Shown: piece after piece, positions 42,025-50,558 of the stretch
Position numbering within the stretch: the first letter of the stretch is position 1
How the letters are laid out: each line of letters starts with the position of its first letter
Source: Streptomyces sp. NBC_00490
Lineage (GTDB): Bacteria; Actinomycetota; Actinomycetes; Streptomycetales; Streptomycetaceae
Length of the DNA: 64,000 bases
NCBI RefSeq assembly: GCF_036013645.1
Contig: NZ_CP107869.1
Span: forward strand, 6,324,001-6,388,000
Reading direction: 5' to 3'
Made by a program: the position numbers and the translations under genes
Notes under the pieces: model-generated
What the model saw: only the letters and a program-made list of their open reading frames with translations
Database searches by the model: none
Told to the model about the DNA's origin: nothing

Positions 42025-42768
42025 ATGAACACGCTGCACAGCAACAGCACCAGCGCAGTGATCACGCGTCTGCACGACGTGAACGGGGGCCGGGGTTCCG
42101 AGAAGTCCGGCGCCGTGAGCGGGCGGGGGTGCGCTCGCGGCGCTGGGCGTCAGCACACCGCGTACATGACGGTGGTTGACGGCTTCACGGGGGAAGCACA
42201 CGGGGGAAGCGCGTACAGGGAGGACACGGGGGAGCGTCGTTCGCTGTCGGAGGCGGAGTTCACCGCCTACGTCCAGGAGCGCCGCGCCTCCCTGTACGCA
42301 ACCGCCTACCACCTGACCGGTGACCGCTTCGAGGCCGAGGACCTGCTCCAGAGCGCGCTGTTCTCGACGTACCGGGCATGGGACCGGATCAGCGACAAGG
42401 CGGCCGTCGGGGGATACCTCCGCCGGACGATGACGAATCTGCACATCAGCGCGTGGCGCCGCCGCAAGCTGAACGAGTACCCGACCGAGGAACTGCCGGA
42501 GACGCCCGGCGACACGGACGCGATGCGCGGCACCGAGCTGCGTGCGGTCCTGTGGCAGGCGCTGGCCCGGCTGCCCGAACTCCAGCGGACGATGCTGGTC
42601 CTTCGTTACTACGAGGGCCGCACCGACCCGGAGATCGCGGACATCCTCGACATCAGTGTCGGCACGGTGAAGTCCAGCATCTGGCGGTCGCTCCGCCGGC
42701 TGCGCGAGGACGAGGTCCTCAGCTTCGGCCGTGACGAGGAAGACGCCTTCGGGGAGCTTGTCGCCTGA
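42025..42768 (+). CDS. sigQ: RNA polymerase sigma factor SigQ
   Basis: A 247-residue ECF-type sigma factor of the SigE/SACE group. Residues about 75-140 are region 2 (EFTAYVQERRASLYATAYHL, TGDRFEAEDLLQSALFSTYR, VGGYLRRTMTNLHISAWRRR), and residues about 175-235 are region 4 (LWQALARLPELQRTMLVLRY, DPEIADILDISVGTVKSSIW). The first 70 residues are non-conserved and low complexity, so a later start (ATG 42166) is possible. In S. coelicolor sigQ is a target of AfsQ1 and opposes its effect on antibiotic genes. G-rich repeats lie within its 5' part and after its stop. Confidence 0.92.
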   Translation: MNTLHSNSTSAVITRLHDVNGGRGSEKSGAVSGRGCARGAGRQHTAYMTVVDGFTGEAHGGSAYREDTGERRSLSEAEFTAYVQERRASLYATAYHLTGDRFEAEDLLQSALFSTYRAWDRISDKAAVGGYLRRTMTNLHISAWRRRKLNEYPTEELPETPGDTDAMRGTELRAVLWQALARLPELQRTMLVLRYYEGRTDPEIADILDISVGTVKSSIWRSLRRLREDEVLSFGRDEEDAFGELVA

Positions 42769-42773
42769 GGGTT

Positions 42774-42881
42774 GGGGGGGAGCACCACCACGGGGGAGCG
42801 CCGCGGGGGAGCGGTAGCGCGGTGGTGCGGGTAACACGGGGGAGCAATACGGGGGGAAACGGGGGAAGCACCACCACGGGG
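42774..42881 (+). repeat. G-run repeat cluster after sigQ
   Basis: Seven runs of four to seven G in 108 bp, most in the unit ACGGGGGAGC or ACGGGGGAAGC. Three similar units lie inside the sigQ 5' coding part (42188-42235). It could form G-quadruplexes on the plus strand or RNA. Confidence 0.65.
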
Positions 42882-42884
42882 AAG

Positions 42885-42937
42885 CACCAAAAAGCGGGAC
42901 TGGAGGGCCGGGGGGCCCGTCCGGTTCCGCTTTGGTG
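42885..42937. terminator. Hairpin after sigQ, before a convergent lipoprotein gene
   Basis: CACCAAAAAGCGGGAC pairs imperfectly with GTTCCGCTTTGGTG around a GC-rich loop. The A run upstream gives a T run on the other strand, so it can act in both directions. Confidence 0.75.
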
Positions 42938-42942
42938 TGTGG

Positions 42943-43269
42943 TCAGCCCGCCGTCATGGGAGCCGCCTCGGCGGCACTGTCACCGACGGCGATGCCCACG
43001 GCGGGATCGACCCCCTCGATGCGGTACGCGCCGGTCCTGCTCTCGGGGATGCCGTCCCCGGAGTCGTTCGGGGTGTCGTCGCACTCCCCGACCGTGGCGG
43101 TGCCCAGCCGCTCGCCGACGGTGAAGACGGACTTCTCGGTGGGCAGATAGTCGCGGCTGTCGAAGGTCACCACGCCCGAGCAGGAGGCCGCGGCCTCGCC
43201 CTCCGCGCATCCGGTGGCGGCCAACAGCACCGCGGCCGCCACGAGCAGGGTTTTACGTGTGATCGTCAT
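42943..43269 (-). CDS. Small lipoprotein, resembles DUF6281
   Basis: A 108-residue precursor: signal TLLVAAAVLLAATGC with a good lipobox, then a mature part of about 85 residues containing SCSGVVTFDSRDYLPTEKSV, GERLGTATVGECDD and TGAYRIEGVDPAVGIAVG. Two Cys in the mature part may pair. The pattern resembles what I remember of DUF6281. The ATG at 43269 starts right at the signal peptide. The 3' end is convergent with sigQ. Confidence 0.75.
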   Translation of the reverse strand: MTITRKTLLVAAAVLLAATGCAEGEAAASCSGVVTFDSRDYLPTEKSVFTVGERLGTATVGECDDTPNDSGDGIPESRTGAYRIEGVDPAVGIAVGDSAAEAAPMTAG

Positions 43270-43300
43270 GGTCCTACGACGCGGAAGGCGCCGCGGACGT

Positions 43301-43939
43301 TCAGCCAGCCGGCGTCGAAGCCGCCGGACGGCGTCCCGCCGCGGCCGCGGCAAGTCGGCCCAGCGCCTCGTCCTTGTCGCAGGCGTGGGCGCCGAGCGCG
43401 GTCTGCCGGGAGACGATCGTGCGTTCCTGTCGCATCAGCCGCCAGCCGCGGCGCAGCAGGAACGGCACCGACTTGCGGCCCTCCTTGAGGTCCCGCAGGA
43501 ACCGGCGCCGGAACGTCTGCACGGGACCGCGGCTCAGACACAGGGCGTCGGCCAGCACGCCCAGCTCCTGGCAGCGCGTGACGATCTCCGCGGCGAAGAT
43601 GCCCTCCGCGATGAACAACGGGGTCCGGCCGATGTCGACGGTCTCCGCGCCGGTGCGGGCGCTCAGCGAGATGTCGTACTGGGGGACGTCGGTGCGACCC
43701 GTGCCGCACAGCTCGACGATCGCCGCGACGGCCACGTCCGCGTCCCAGGACTCGGGGTGGTCCCAGTCGATGTCGGAGCTCCCCGCCACCAGCGGCAGAG
43801 TCGGGTCGTCGCCCTCCTTGTAGAAGTCGTCGAGCCTCAGGACCGGAAGACCGGAACGGGCCGCGAGAAGGGACTTGCCGGAGCCGGAGGGGCCGCAGAG
43901 CAGCACGACTCGCGTCGGTATGGACGAAGGGGAACTCAC
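43301..43939 (-). CDS. Uridine kinase-like P-loop protein
   Basis: A 212-residue NTPase of the uridine kinase/phosphoribulokinase family: P-loop LCGPSGSGKSLLAARSG, LRLDDFYKEGDDPTLP, DWDHPESWD (substrate side) and PLFIAEGIFAAEIV. It may phosphorylate uridine/cytidine or another small alcohol. The C-terminus is Ala/Arg-rich. The GTG at 43939 is the only start before the P-loop. No regulon palindrome precedes it, so it may not belong to the nucleoside set. Confidence 0.8.
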   Translation of the reverse strand: MSSPSSIPTRVVLLCGPSGSGKSLLAARSGLPVLRLDDFYKEGDDPTLPLVAGSSDIDWDHPESWDADVAVAAIVELCGTGRTDVPQYDISLSARTGAETVDIGRTPLFIAEGIFAAEIVTRCQELGVLADALCLSRGPVQTFRRRFLRDLKEGRKSVPFLLRRGWRLMRQERTIVSRQTALGAHACDKDEALGRLAAAAAGRRPAASTPAG

Positions 43940-44159
43940 GGGTCACCAGTCTGCGGCATTCACCGGCTGTTCATCGACCCCGCGGACCGGCTTTGCAGTG
44001 CGCGTCACATGCCGACCACCGTGGGTGCGGACCCGGTCACCCTGGGCGAGTCGCCGGTTCGATGCGGAGTCCGCGGGTCGGCGGTGGAGTGTGCGCCGAA
44101 CCTCAACTACCCTTCGTGTCGACCCGATTACCTTGCGCAAGATGAAGGTGGCAGCAGCA

Positions 44160-44567
44160 ATGGCCCGACACGCGTCCTCCTCCACCCTGACCGCCCAGCG
44201 CGCGCTGGCCGCCCTCGCGACCGCGGGCGCGGCCCTGGGCGCAGGTGCGGCGACGGCTGCCGCGGACACCGACCCGGTCGTCGACGTGGTGCGCACCCGC
44301 CCCACCTCGCTGGGCAACATCGACCCGCAGGCCGGCCTCCAGGGACTGACGAGCACGGTCGGCTATGTCACCGGCCCGGTCAGCGGCCTCAAGCCCAACC
44401 CCCTCGCCGGCACCGGCGTCGACCCCCTCGACAACGGCCTGGGCACCCAGCTCGCCGACTTCCAGCCCCTGGCCACCCAGGCGCTGACCGGCCCGGTGGC
44501 GCAGGCCCAGTCCATCGGCAGCATCCCGGTGGTCGGCCAGGCGGCGGGGCTGCTCGGCAACGGCTGA
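44160..44567 (+). CDS. Small secreted Ala/Gly/Leu-rich protein (similar type to the 37.6-kb gene)
   Basis: A 135-residue precursor with a Sec signal peptide (MARHASSSTLTAQRALAALA, cleavage around GAATAAADT) and a mature part containing LGNIDPQAGLQGLTSTVGYV, GPVSGLKPNPLAGTGVDPLD and IGSIPVVGQAAGLLGNG. No Cys and no enzymatic motif. AAGGTGG precedes the ATG at 44160; the ATG at 44142 is an alternative. Followed by a terminator. Function unknown; abundant in Streptomyces. Confidence 0.75.
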   Translation: MARHASSSTLTAQRALAALATAGAALGAGAATAAADTDPVVDVVRTRPTSLGNIDPQAGLQGLTSTVGYVTGPVSGLKPNPLAGTGVDPLDNGLGTQLADFQPLATQALTGPVAQAQSIGSIPVVGQAAGLLGNG

Positions 44568-44576
44568 CGGTACGCA

Positions 44577-44618
44577 GAGAGCCGCGTCTCCCCAGGACGG
44601 TGGGAAGGCGCGGCTCTC
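44577..44618. terminator. 10-bp perfect stem, convergent terminator
   Basis: GAGAGCCGCG pairs with CGCGGCTCTC between the secreted protein gene and the aldehyde dehydrogenase-like gene. Confidence 0.8.
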
Positions 44619-44633
44619 CGGTCTGTGCGGCCG

Positions 44634-45545
44634 TCAGTAGGACGAGCCGGACGCGCCCAGCGAGCCCGTCGGGTGCCAGACCGTCTTCGTCTCCAGGAAC
44701 GCCGTCATGCGGTCGATCCCCGGAGTCGCCGAATAATCCACAGCCTGTGGACGGAGAACCCGCTTCAGGTTGTCCGCCGCCGCGATCTCCAGCTCCTTCG
44801 CCAGTACGTCATCGGCGCCCGCCAGATCGATCGCGTTGACGTCCTGGTGCGAGGCCAGCGGCGCCGCGATCTCCGCCGTACGGCCGGACAGGACGTTGAC
44901 GACACCGCCGGGCAGGTCGGAGGTGGCCAGCACCTCGCCCAGGGACAGGGCAGGCAGCGGGGACCTCTCGGACGCGATCACGATCGCCGTGTTGCCGGTC
45001 GCGATCACCGGGGCGACGACCGAGACCAGGCCCAGGAAGGACGACTCCTGCGGGGCCAGGACCGCGACCACGCCGGTCGGCTCCGGGGTGGAGAGGTTGA
45101 AGAACGGACCCGCCACCGGGTTGCCGCCACCGACCACCTGGGCGATCTTGTCGGTCCAGCCCGCGTACCAGACCCAGCGGTCGATCGTCGCGTCGACGAC
45201 AGCGGCCGCCTTCGACTTCGACAGCCCCTCGGCGTCGGCCACTTCGCGCACGAACTGCTCGCGGCGGCCCTCCAGCATCTCCGCGACGCGGTAGAGGATC
45301 TGACCCCGGTTGTACGCCGTCGCGCCGGACCAGCCGCCGAACGCCTTGCGCGCGGCGACCACCGCGTCACGGGCGTCCTTGCGGGACGAAAGCGGCGCGT
45401 TCGCCAGCCAGTTGCCCTTCGTGTCGCTCACCTCGTACACCCGGCCGCTCTCGGAACGCGGGAACTTCCCGCCGACGTACAGCTTGTAGGTCTTGAAGAC
45501 CGACAGCCGGTCAAAACGGTCCGTCTTCTCGTTCTTCTCAGACAT
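44634..45545 (-). CDS. Truncated aldehyde dehydrogenase-like protein lacking catalytic Cys
   Basis: A 303-residue protein with the ALDH N-terminal and NAD-binding part (YKLYVGGKFPRSESGRVYEV, APQESSFLGLVSVVAPVIAT, GNTAIVIASERSPLPALSLG, DLPGGVVNVLSGRTAEIAAP) but no catalytic domain: the region with the active-site Cys is missing and a short tail (ETKTVWHPTG) ends it. The sequence is not frameshifted and codon use is normal, so this looks like a maintained short form. It begins inside the end of the full-length ALDH gene (8-bp overlap), suggesting a partner subunit. Confidence 0.85.
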   Translation of the reverse strand: MSEKNEKTDRFDRLSVFKTYKLYVGGKFPRSESGRVYEVSDTKGNWLANAPLSSRKDARDAVVAARKAFGGWSGATAYNRGQILYRVAEMLEGRREQFVREVADAEGLSKSKAAAVVDATIDRWVWYAGWTDKIAQVVGGGNPVAGPFFNLSTPEPTGVVAVLAPQESSFLGLVSVVAPVIATGNTAIVIASERSPLPALSLGEVLATSDLPGGVVNVLSGRTAEIAAPLASHQDVNAIDLAGADDVLAKELEIAAADNLKRVLRPQAVDYSATPGIDRMTAFLETKTVWHPTGSLGASGSSY

Positions 45546-46974
45546 CGAGGTACGCCTCCAGGCCGTGGCGACCGCCCTCGCGGCCGAAGCCCGACTCCTT
45601 GTAACCGCCGAACGGCGAGGTCGGGTCGAACTTGTTGAACGTGTTGGACCAGATCACGCCCGCGCGCAGCTTGCCCGCGACGGCGAGGATCCGCGACCCC
45701 TTCTCCGTCCAGATGCCCGCCGACAGGCCGTACTGGCTGTTGTTGGCCTTGGCGACGGCCTCGTCCGGCGTACGGAAGCTCAGGACCGACAGGACCGGGC
45801 CGAAGATCTCGTCGCGGGCGATGGTGTGCGCCTGGGTGACGTTGGTGAAGAGCGTCGGGGCGAACCAGTAGCCGGAGGAGGGGAGTTCACAGGCCGGGGA
45901 CCAGCGCTCGGCGCCCTCCGCCTCGCCCGCCTCGACGAGCGTGGTGATCCGGGAGAGCTGCTCCGCGGAGTTGATCGCGCCGATGTCGGTGTTCTTGTCC
46001 AGCGGGTCGCCGAGCCGGAGGGTGGAGAGCCGGCGCTTCAGCGAGTCCAGCAGCTCGTCCTGGATCGACTCCTGGACCAGCAGCCGGGAGCCCGCGCAGC
46101 AGACCTGGCCCTGGTTGAAGAAGATGCCGGTGACGATGCCCTCGACGGCCTGGTCGATCGGGGCGTCGTCGAAGACGATGTTGGCGCCCTTGCCGCCCAG
46201 TTCGAGGGTGACCTTCTTGTCCGTGCCCGCAACCTGGCGCGCGATCGCCTTGCCGACCGCGGTGGAGCCGGTGAAGGCCACCTTGTCCACGTCGGGGTGC
46301 TCGACGAGGGCCGCGCCCGCGTCGCCGTACCCCGGAAGGATGTTGACGACGCCCTTGGGCAGACCGGCCTGGCGGCAGATGTCCGCGAAGAACAGGGCCG
46401 ACAGGGGAGTGGTCTCCGCCGGCTTCAGCACGACCGTGTTGCCGGTCGCCAGCGCCGGGGCGATCTTCCACGCCAGCATCAGCAGCGGGAAGTTCCACGG
46501 GATGACCTGGCCCGCGACACCGAGCGGCCTCGGGTTCGCGCCGAAGCCGGCGTGGTCGAGCTTGTCGGCCCAGCCCGCGTAGTAGAAGAAGTGCGCGGCG
46601 ACCAGGGGGAGGTCGGCGTCGCGGGTCTCCTTGATGGGCTTGCCGTTGTCCAGGGTCTCCAGGACGGCCAGCTCGCGGCTGCGCTCCTGGATGATCCGGG
46701 CGATGCGGAACAGGTACTTGGCGCGCTCGGCGCCGGGCAGCGCCGACCACTTCTCGAAGGCCTTGCGGGCGGCCCGCACCGCACGGTCGACGTCCGCCTC
46801 GCCCGCCTGGGCGATCTCGGAGAGGACCTCCTCGGTGGCGGGGGAGACGGTCTTGAAGACCTTGCCGTCCGCCGCCTCCACGAACTCGCCGTCGATGAAC
46901 AGCCCGTAGGAGGGCGCGATGTCGACGACCGAGCGGGACTCGGGTGCCGGTGCGTACTCGAATGCAGATGCCAT
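45538..46974 (-). CDS. Aldehyde dehydrogenase, full length
   Basis: A 478-residue NAD(P)-dependent ALDH. Seen: PWNFPLLMLAWKIAPALATG, NTVVLKPAETTPLSALFFAD, FTGSTAVGKAIARQVAG, the catalytic Glu region VTLELGGKGANIVFDDA and active-site Cys in FNQGQVCCAGSRLLVQES, FGPVLSVLSF. It is cotranscribed with deoC (6 bp upstream) and the short ALDH. DeoC releases acetaldehyde, so a likely job is to oxidise it to acetate. The ATG is followed by a normal N-terminus. Confidence 0.92.
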   Translation of the reverse strand: MASAFEYAPAPESRSVVDIAPSYGLFIDGEFVEAADGKVFKTVSPATEEVLSEIAQAGEADVDRAVRAARKAFEKWSALPGAERAKYLFRIARIIQERSRELAVLETLDNGKPIKETRDADLPLVAAHFFYYAGWADKLDHAGFGANPRPLGVAGQVIPWNFPLLMLAWKIAPALATGNTVVLKPAETTPLSALFFADICRQAGLPKGVVNILPGYGDAGAALVEHPDVDKVAFTGSTAVGKAIARQVAGTDKKVTLELGGKGANIVFDDAPIDQAVEGIVTGIFFNQGQVCCAGSRLLVQESIQDELLDSLKRRLSTLRLGDPLDKNTDIGAINSAEQLSRITTLVEAGEAEGAERWSPACELPSSGYWFAPTLFTNVTQAHTIARDEIFGPVLSVLSFRTPDEAVAKANNSQYGLSAGIWTEKGSRILAVAGKLRAGVIWSNTFNKFDPTSPFGGYKESGFGREGGRHGLEAYLDV

Positions 46975-46979
46975 GTGGA

Positions 46980-47939
46980 TCAGTCCACCGTCACGTAGTC
47001 GGGGCCGGAGTAACGGCCGGTGGCCAGCTTCTGACGCTGCATCAGTAGGTCGTTCAGGAGCGAGGAGGCGCCGAAGCGGAACCAGTGGTTGTCCAGCCAG
47101 TCCTCGCCGACGGTCTCGTTGACCAGAACCAGGAACTTGATGGCGTCCTTGGTGGTGCGGATGCCGCCGGCCGGCTTCACGCCGACCTGGACGCCGGTCT
47201 GGGCGCGGAAGTCGCGGACGGCCTCCAGCATGAGGAGGGTGTTCGCGGGCGTCGCGTTCACCGCCACCTTGCCGGTCGACGTCTTGATGAAGTCGGCCCC
47301 GGCCAGCATGCCGAGCCAGCTCGCGCGGCGGATGTTGTCGTACGTCGAGAGCTCGCCGGTCTCGAAGATGACCTTCAGACGGGCGCTGGTCCCGCAGGCC
47401 TCCTTCACGGCGGTGATCTCGTCGTACACCTTCAGGTAGTGACCCGCGAGGAACGCCCCGCGGTCGATGACCATGTCGATCTCGTCCGCGCCCGCGGCGA
47501 CGGCGTCGCGCACGTCGGCGAGCTTCACCGCGAGGGCGGCGCGGCCCGCCGGGAAGGCGGTGGCGACCGAGGCGACCTTCACGGAGGAGCCGGCGACGGC
47601 CTCCTTCGCGGGAGCCACCATGTCGGGATAGACACAGACGGCCGCGGTCGCGGGGGTCGTACGGTCGGTCGGGTCGGGGCGGACCGCCTTGGCGCCGAGC
47701 GCCCGGACCTTGCCCGGGGTGTCCGCGCCTTCCAGCGTCGTCAGGTCGACCATCGAGATGGCGAGGTCGATGGCGTACGCCTTGGCGGTCGTCTTGACGG
47801 AACGGGTGCCGAGAGAGGCGGCGCGCGCCTCCAGGCCGACCGCGTCGACGCCGGGCAGCCCGTGGAGGAAGCCACGCAGCGTGCTGTCGGACGCGGCGAC
47901 ATCCGTAGGCGGGTGTGCGGGAGATGCAGTGGTGGGCAT
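46980..47939 (-). CDS. deoC: Deoxyribose-phosphate aldolase
   Basis: A 319-residue aldolase cutting deoxyribose-5-phosphate to glyceraldehyde-3-phosphate and acetaldehyde. The barrel motifs are AAVCVYPDMVAPAKEAVAG, DEIDMVIDRGAFLAGHY, the Schiff-base Lys in ADFIKTSTGKVAVNATP and GVKPAGGIRTTKDA. The N-terminal 60 residues are longer than in E. coli DeoC, as in other actinobacteria. The ATG at 47939 is preceded by an excellent promoter carrying the regulon palindrome; a GTG two codons earlier is possible. First gene of a three-gene operon with the ALDH pair. Confidence 0.94.
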   Translation of the reverse strand: MPTTASPAHPPTDVAASDSTLRGFLHGLPGVDAVGLEARAASLGTRSVKTTAKAYAIDLAISMVDLTTLEGADTPGKVRALGAKAVRPDPTDRTTPATAAVCVYPDMVAPAKEAVAGSSVKVASVATAFPAGRAALAVKLADVRDAVAAGADEIDMVIDRGAFLAGHYLKVYDEITAVKEACGTSARLKVIFETGELSTYDNIRRASWLGMLAGADFIKTSTGKVAVNATPANTLLMLEAVRDFRAQTGVQVGVKPAGGIRTTKDAIKFLVLVNETVGEDWLDNHWFRFGASSLLNDLLMQRQKLATGRYSGPDYVTVD

Positions 47940-47951
47940 GGTCACCAGACG

Positions 47952-47980
47952 AGCATATCTACGCGCGTAGCGGCTGTACA
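47952..47980 (-). promoter_or_regulatory. deoC promoter with perfect regulon palindrome (site 5)
   Basis: On the minus strand TGTACA (47980-47975), 17 bp, TATGCT (47957-47952). CTACGCGCGTAG at 47959-47970 fills the spacer almost exactly, the clearest promoter-operator overlap of the set. Confidence 0.8.
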
Positions 47981-48024
47981 CCCCGAAAGAACGGTTTGCT
48001 CTGGACGCAGGGGAGCGCACCCAC

Positions 48025-48054
48025 CCAGGGGCGCGGGGAACCGCGCGAGCAACC
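48025..48054 (-). repeat. Interspersed repeat A, copy 3 (diverged)
   Basis: Minus-strand relative of the GGTCGCGCAGTTCCCCGCGC element with several substitutions. It lies between the deoC promoter and the PH-domain gene. Confidence 0.7.
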
Positions 48055-48129
48055 ACGGCCGGACCTGCGCCCGCGCACTCGGCGGCCCCCCACGGCGAGA
48101 AGGCGAACAACTGAGGCACAATCGCCCGC

Positions 48130-48753
48130 ATGACGACCAAGGACCGCATCTACCGCTCACCCGCAGGCATCGCCGGAGGCGCCCTGCTGCTCGCCATCGT
48201 CCTCTGGCTCGGCATCGACGCCCTGGTCCAGGGCGAGGACCGCGCCCCCTGGCTGGCGCTCGCCTCGATGATCCTCGCGCTCCCGCTGATCGTCGCCTTC
48301 ACCGTCCGCCCGGCCGTCTACGCCAACGAGGACCGCCTGCGCATCCGCAACCCTTTCCGCGTGATCGTGCTCCCCTGGGGGCAGGCCGCGGCACTGCGGT
48401 CCGGTTACTCCAATGAGGTCGTCACCGAGTCCGGCGACAAGTTCCAGCTGTGGGCCGTCCCGGTGTCGCTGCGCGCCCGCAAGAGGGCGGCCCGCAAGGA
48501 CGCGCGCGCCGAGCGCGGCGGCGGCACCGGCCTGCGGCTCGGCTTCGGCGGCGGTGGCGCCGCCCCGGCCCCCGACGCCGGGCCCGCCCGGGCCGAGACC
48601 GACAAGATCATGGACGACCTGCGCGAGCTCATGGAGACCCGCGGGACGGCGGAGAGCGCCCAGGGCGAGGTGACCGTGCGCTGGGCGTACGAGATCTTCG
48701 CGCCGGTGATCGCGGGAGCGGTACTGCTGGTGATCTTGATCGCAACGGGCTGA
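48130..48753 (+). CDS. PH-domain membrane protein
   Basis: A 207-residue protein with two N-terminal membrane segments (AGIAGGALLLAIVLWLGIDA, ALASMILALPLIVAFTVRPA), a bacterial PH-like domain of the bPH_6 type (EDRLRIRNPFRVIVLPWGQA, DKFQLWAVPVSLRARKR), a basic then Gly/Ala-rich linker, and a final membrane segment. Function unknown; similar proteins are widespread in actinobacteria. The following gene has a related PH-like domain, so the two may work together. Confidence 0.8.
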   Translation: MTTKDRIYRSPAGIAGGALLLAIVLWLGIDALVQGEDRAPWLALASMILALPLIVAFTVRPAVYANEDRLRIRNPFRVIVLPWGQAAALRSGYSNEVVTESGDKFQLWAVPVSLRARKRAARKDARAERGGGTGLRLGFGGGGAAPAPDAGPARAETDKIMDDLRELMETRGTAESAQGEVTVRWAYEIFAPVIAGAVLLVILIATG

Positions 48754-48868
48754 GACGCCTGGCCTTTCACGGTTGTCCGGGGCGATGATGCGGCCCACCT
48801 CGGCGTGCCGCCCCGAACAAGGACCCGAGGACCGCAACCACACCTGTGGTCCGAGTGTCTGGAAGACA

Positions 48869-50530
48869 ATGAGCACGAACCTCCAGCGGCCGCTGCCGCT
48901 GCCCGCCTCCGCGATACCCGACGGCTGCCTCCCCTGGGACGCGGAGCAGACCCGGCGGTGGACACAGGCCCTGCCCGCCCGGTGGGTGCCGGTACGGCTC
49001 GACACGGGCGTGCTCATCGGGGTGGCGCTGGCCGGTCTGCTCGGCTCCGGCGCCCTGGCGCTGTCCACCGACCTGAGCCCGTGGGCCGCGGCCGTCCTCG
49101 CGCTCCACGCGATCTGGCTGGCGGTACGGCCCGAGGTCGTACGGGTCTCGGTGCCGGTTCTGCTTTTCCTGGGTCCCGCCCAGCAGCCGCTGCCGTGGCC
49201 GGTGACGTTGCCCGTGCTCGCGTTCCTGCTGCTGGCCTGGACGCTCGCCATGCTCCGGCTCGTCGCGCGCGGACGGCAGCGGGCGGCGGCCCTGGCGGCG
49301 GCCGGCGGGGCCACGGCCGTACCGCCGGACAAGGGCAAGACGTTCCGGCGGGGCAGGCTCCTGGTCTGGTTCGGGCTGGCCGTGACGGCGGCCGGTGCCG
49401 CCGGGGTCGCGACGTTCGGGCCCGGAGACGACCACGTGCTCGCGGCGACGGGCCTCTACGTGAGCGGGCTCGGCCTCACCGCCGTCCTCTCCGGTCTCCT
49501 CGGCCGCCGCCGCGCCGCCGCCCTGCGCGGCGCCCCCGTCCCCGTCCTCCGCGTGCTTGTACGCGAGAACGCCGACGTGGACACCGAGGTCTACGCGGCC
49601 GACGACCTGGGCGCGCTGCGCCCCCTGTTCACCGTCTCGGTGTCGGAGCCCTACGACGAGGGCGAACCCTTCTTCGAGGAGGCGGACGACGACTTCGACG
49701 AGGAGGCGGCCGAGGCGGAGATGCGGGAGGCCCTGGACCGGATCGACGACGAGGAGCCCGGCCCCCTGCGCGAGGCCGTCCTGTACGGCACGCCGTACGA
49801 CGGCGCCGAGATCCTCCTCGTCAGCGCCGACGAGGAACCCGGCGAGCCGCCGCTGTTCGAACGCTCGCAAGGGCCCGTACGGCCCCTGTCGGACCGGTTC
49901 GGACGCGGCCGCATCGTGGGCGAGAAGCGGGCGGGGACCCGTAAGGCGGCGTACCAGGAGCTGGGCCGGCTGGCCGCCGGGGCGGCCGTCGCCCCGCTCG
50001 GCTCGGGGGCTGTGCGACGGTGGCGCGCGGGGTGGACGGACCGGATCATCGCCGTGGTGGTGATCCTGTGGTTCGTCCCGATCGCCCTGGACGAGTCCGG
50101 CTGGTTCTGGCGCTACGTCCTCGTCGGCAGCGTGGCCCTGGGCGGTGCCCTGCTGCTGTCCGAGCGGCTCGGCTGGACCGTCACCGCCGACCGCGAGGGC
50201 CTCTGGTTCAACGGGCTGCGCCGTGTCCGCCACATCGCCTGGGACGACATCCGCGTCGTCCGCTGCAAGGGCGCCGAGCTGAAGATCGACAGCCGCAACG
50301 CCGGCTTCCCCACCTGGACGATGCAGAGCGTCCGCTGGCCGAAGCTGGAGCTGCGGCGGGGCTGGATCCACCCCTACGAGCGCACCGCCGCCGAGATCAC
50401 CGCGATGTGGGAGGACCCCGCGCTGCGGCCGACCGTCTCGGCGACCGAGCGGGAGCGGGGCCGCCCGCTGTGGCCGCTCGCCCTCGCCCAGGCGGCGGTC
50501 TTCACGGCGTTCCTGGTGCTGCTGCCGTAA
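48869..50530 (+). CDS. Large membrane protein with C-terminal PH-like domain
   Basis: A 553-residue protein. The N-terminal half has about six hydrophobic segments in pairs. A long acidic cytoplasmic stretch (residues about 285-365, including FFEEADDDFDEEAAEAEMRE) follows. A further membrane pair (RIIAVVVILWFVPIALDESG) leads into a PH-like domain (RLGWTVTADREGLWFNGLRR, WDDIRVVRCKGAELKIDSRN). GGAAG precedes the ATG at 48869; an ATG at 48773 would add 32 non-conserved residues. Function unknown. Confidence 0.75.
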   Translation: MSTNLQRPLPLPASAIPDGCLPWDAEQTRRWTQALPARWVPVRLDTGVLIGVALAGLLGSGALALSTDLSPWAAAVLALHAIWLAVRPEVVRVSVPVLLFLGPAQQPLPWPVTLPVLAFLLLAWTLAMLRLVARGRQRAAALAAAGGATAVPPDKGKTFRRGRLLVWFGLAVTAAGAAGVATFGPGDDHVLAATGLYVSGLGLTAVLSGLLGRRRAAALRGAPVPVLRVLVRENADVDTEVYAADDLGALRPLFTVSVSEPYDEGEPFFEEADDDFDEEAAEAEMREALDRIDDEEPGPLREAVLYGTPYDGAEILLVSADEEPGEPPLFERSQGPVRPLSDRFGRGRIVGEKRAGTRKAAYQELGRLAAGAAVAPLGSGAVRRWRAGWTDRIIAVVVILWFVPIALDESGWFWRYVLVGSVALGGALLLSERLGWTVTADREGLWFNGLRRVRHIAWDDIRVVRCKGAELKIDSRNAGFPTWTMQSVRWPKLELRRGWIHPYERTAAEITAMWEDPALRPTVSATERERGRPLWPLALAQAAVFTAFLVLLP

Positions 50531-50558
50531 CGGCCGGGCCGACCGCCGCGGCGGGGCG

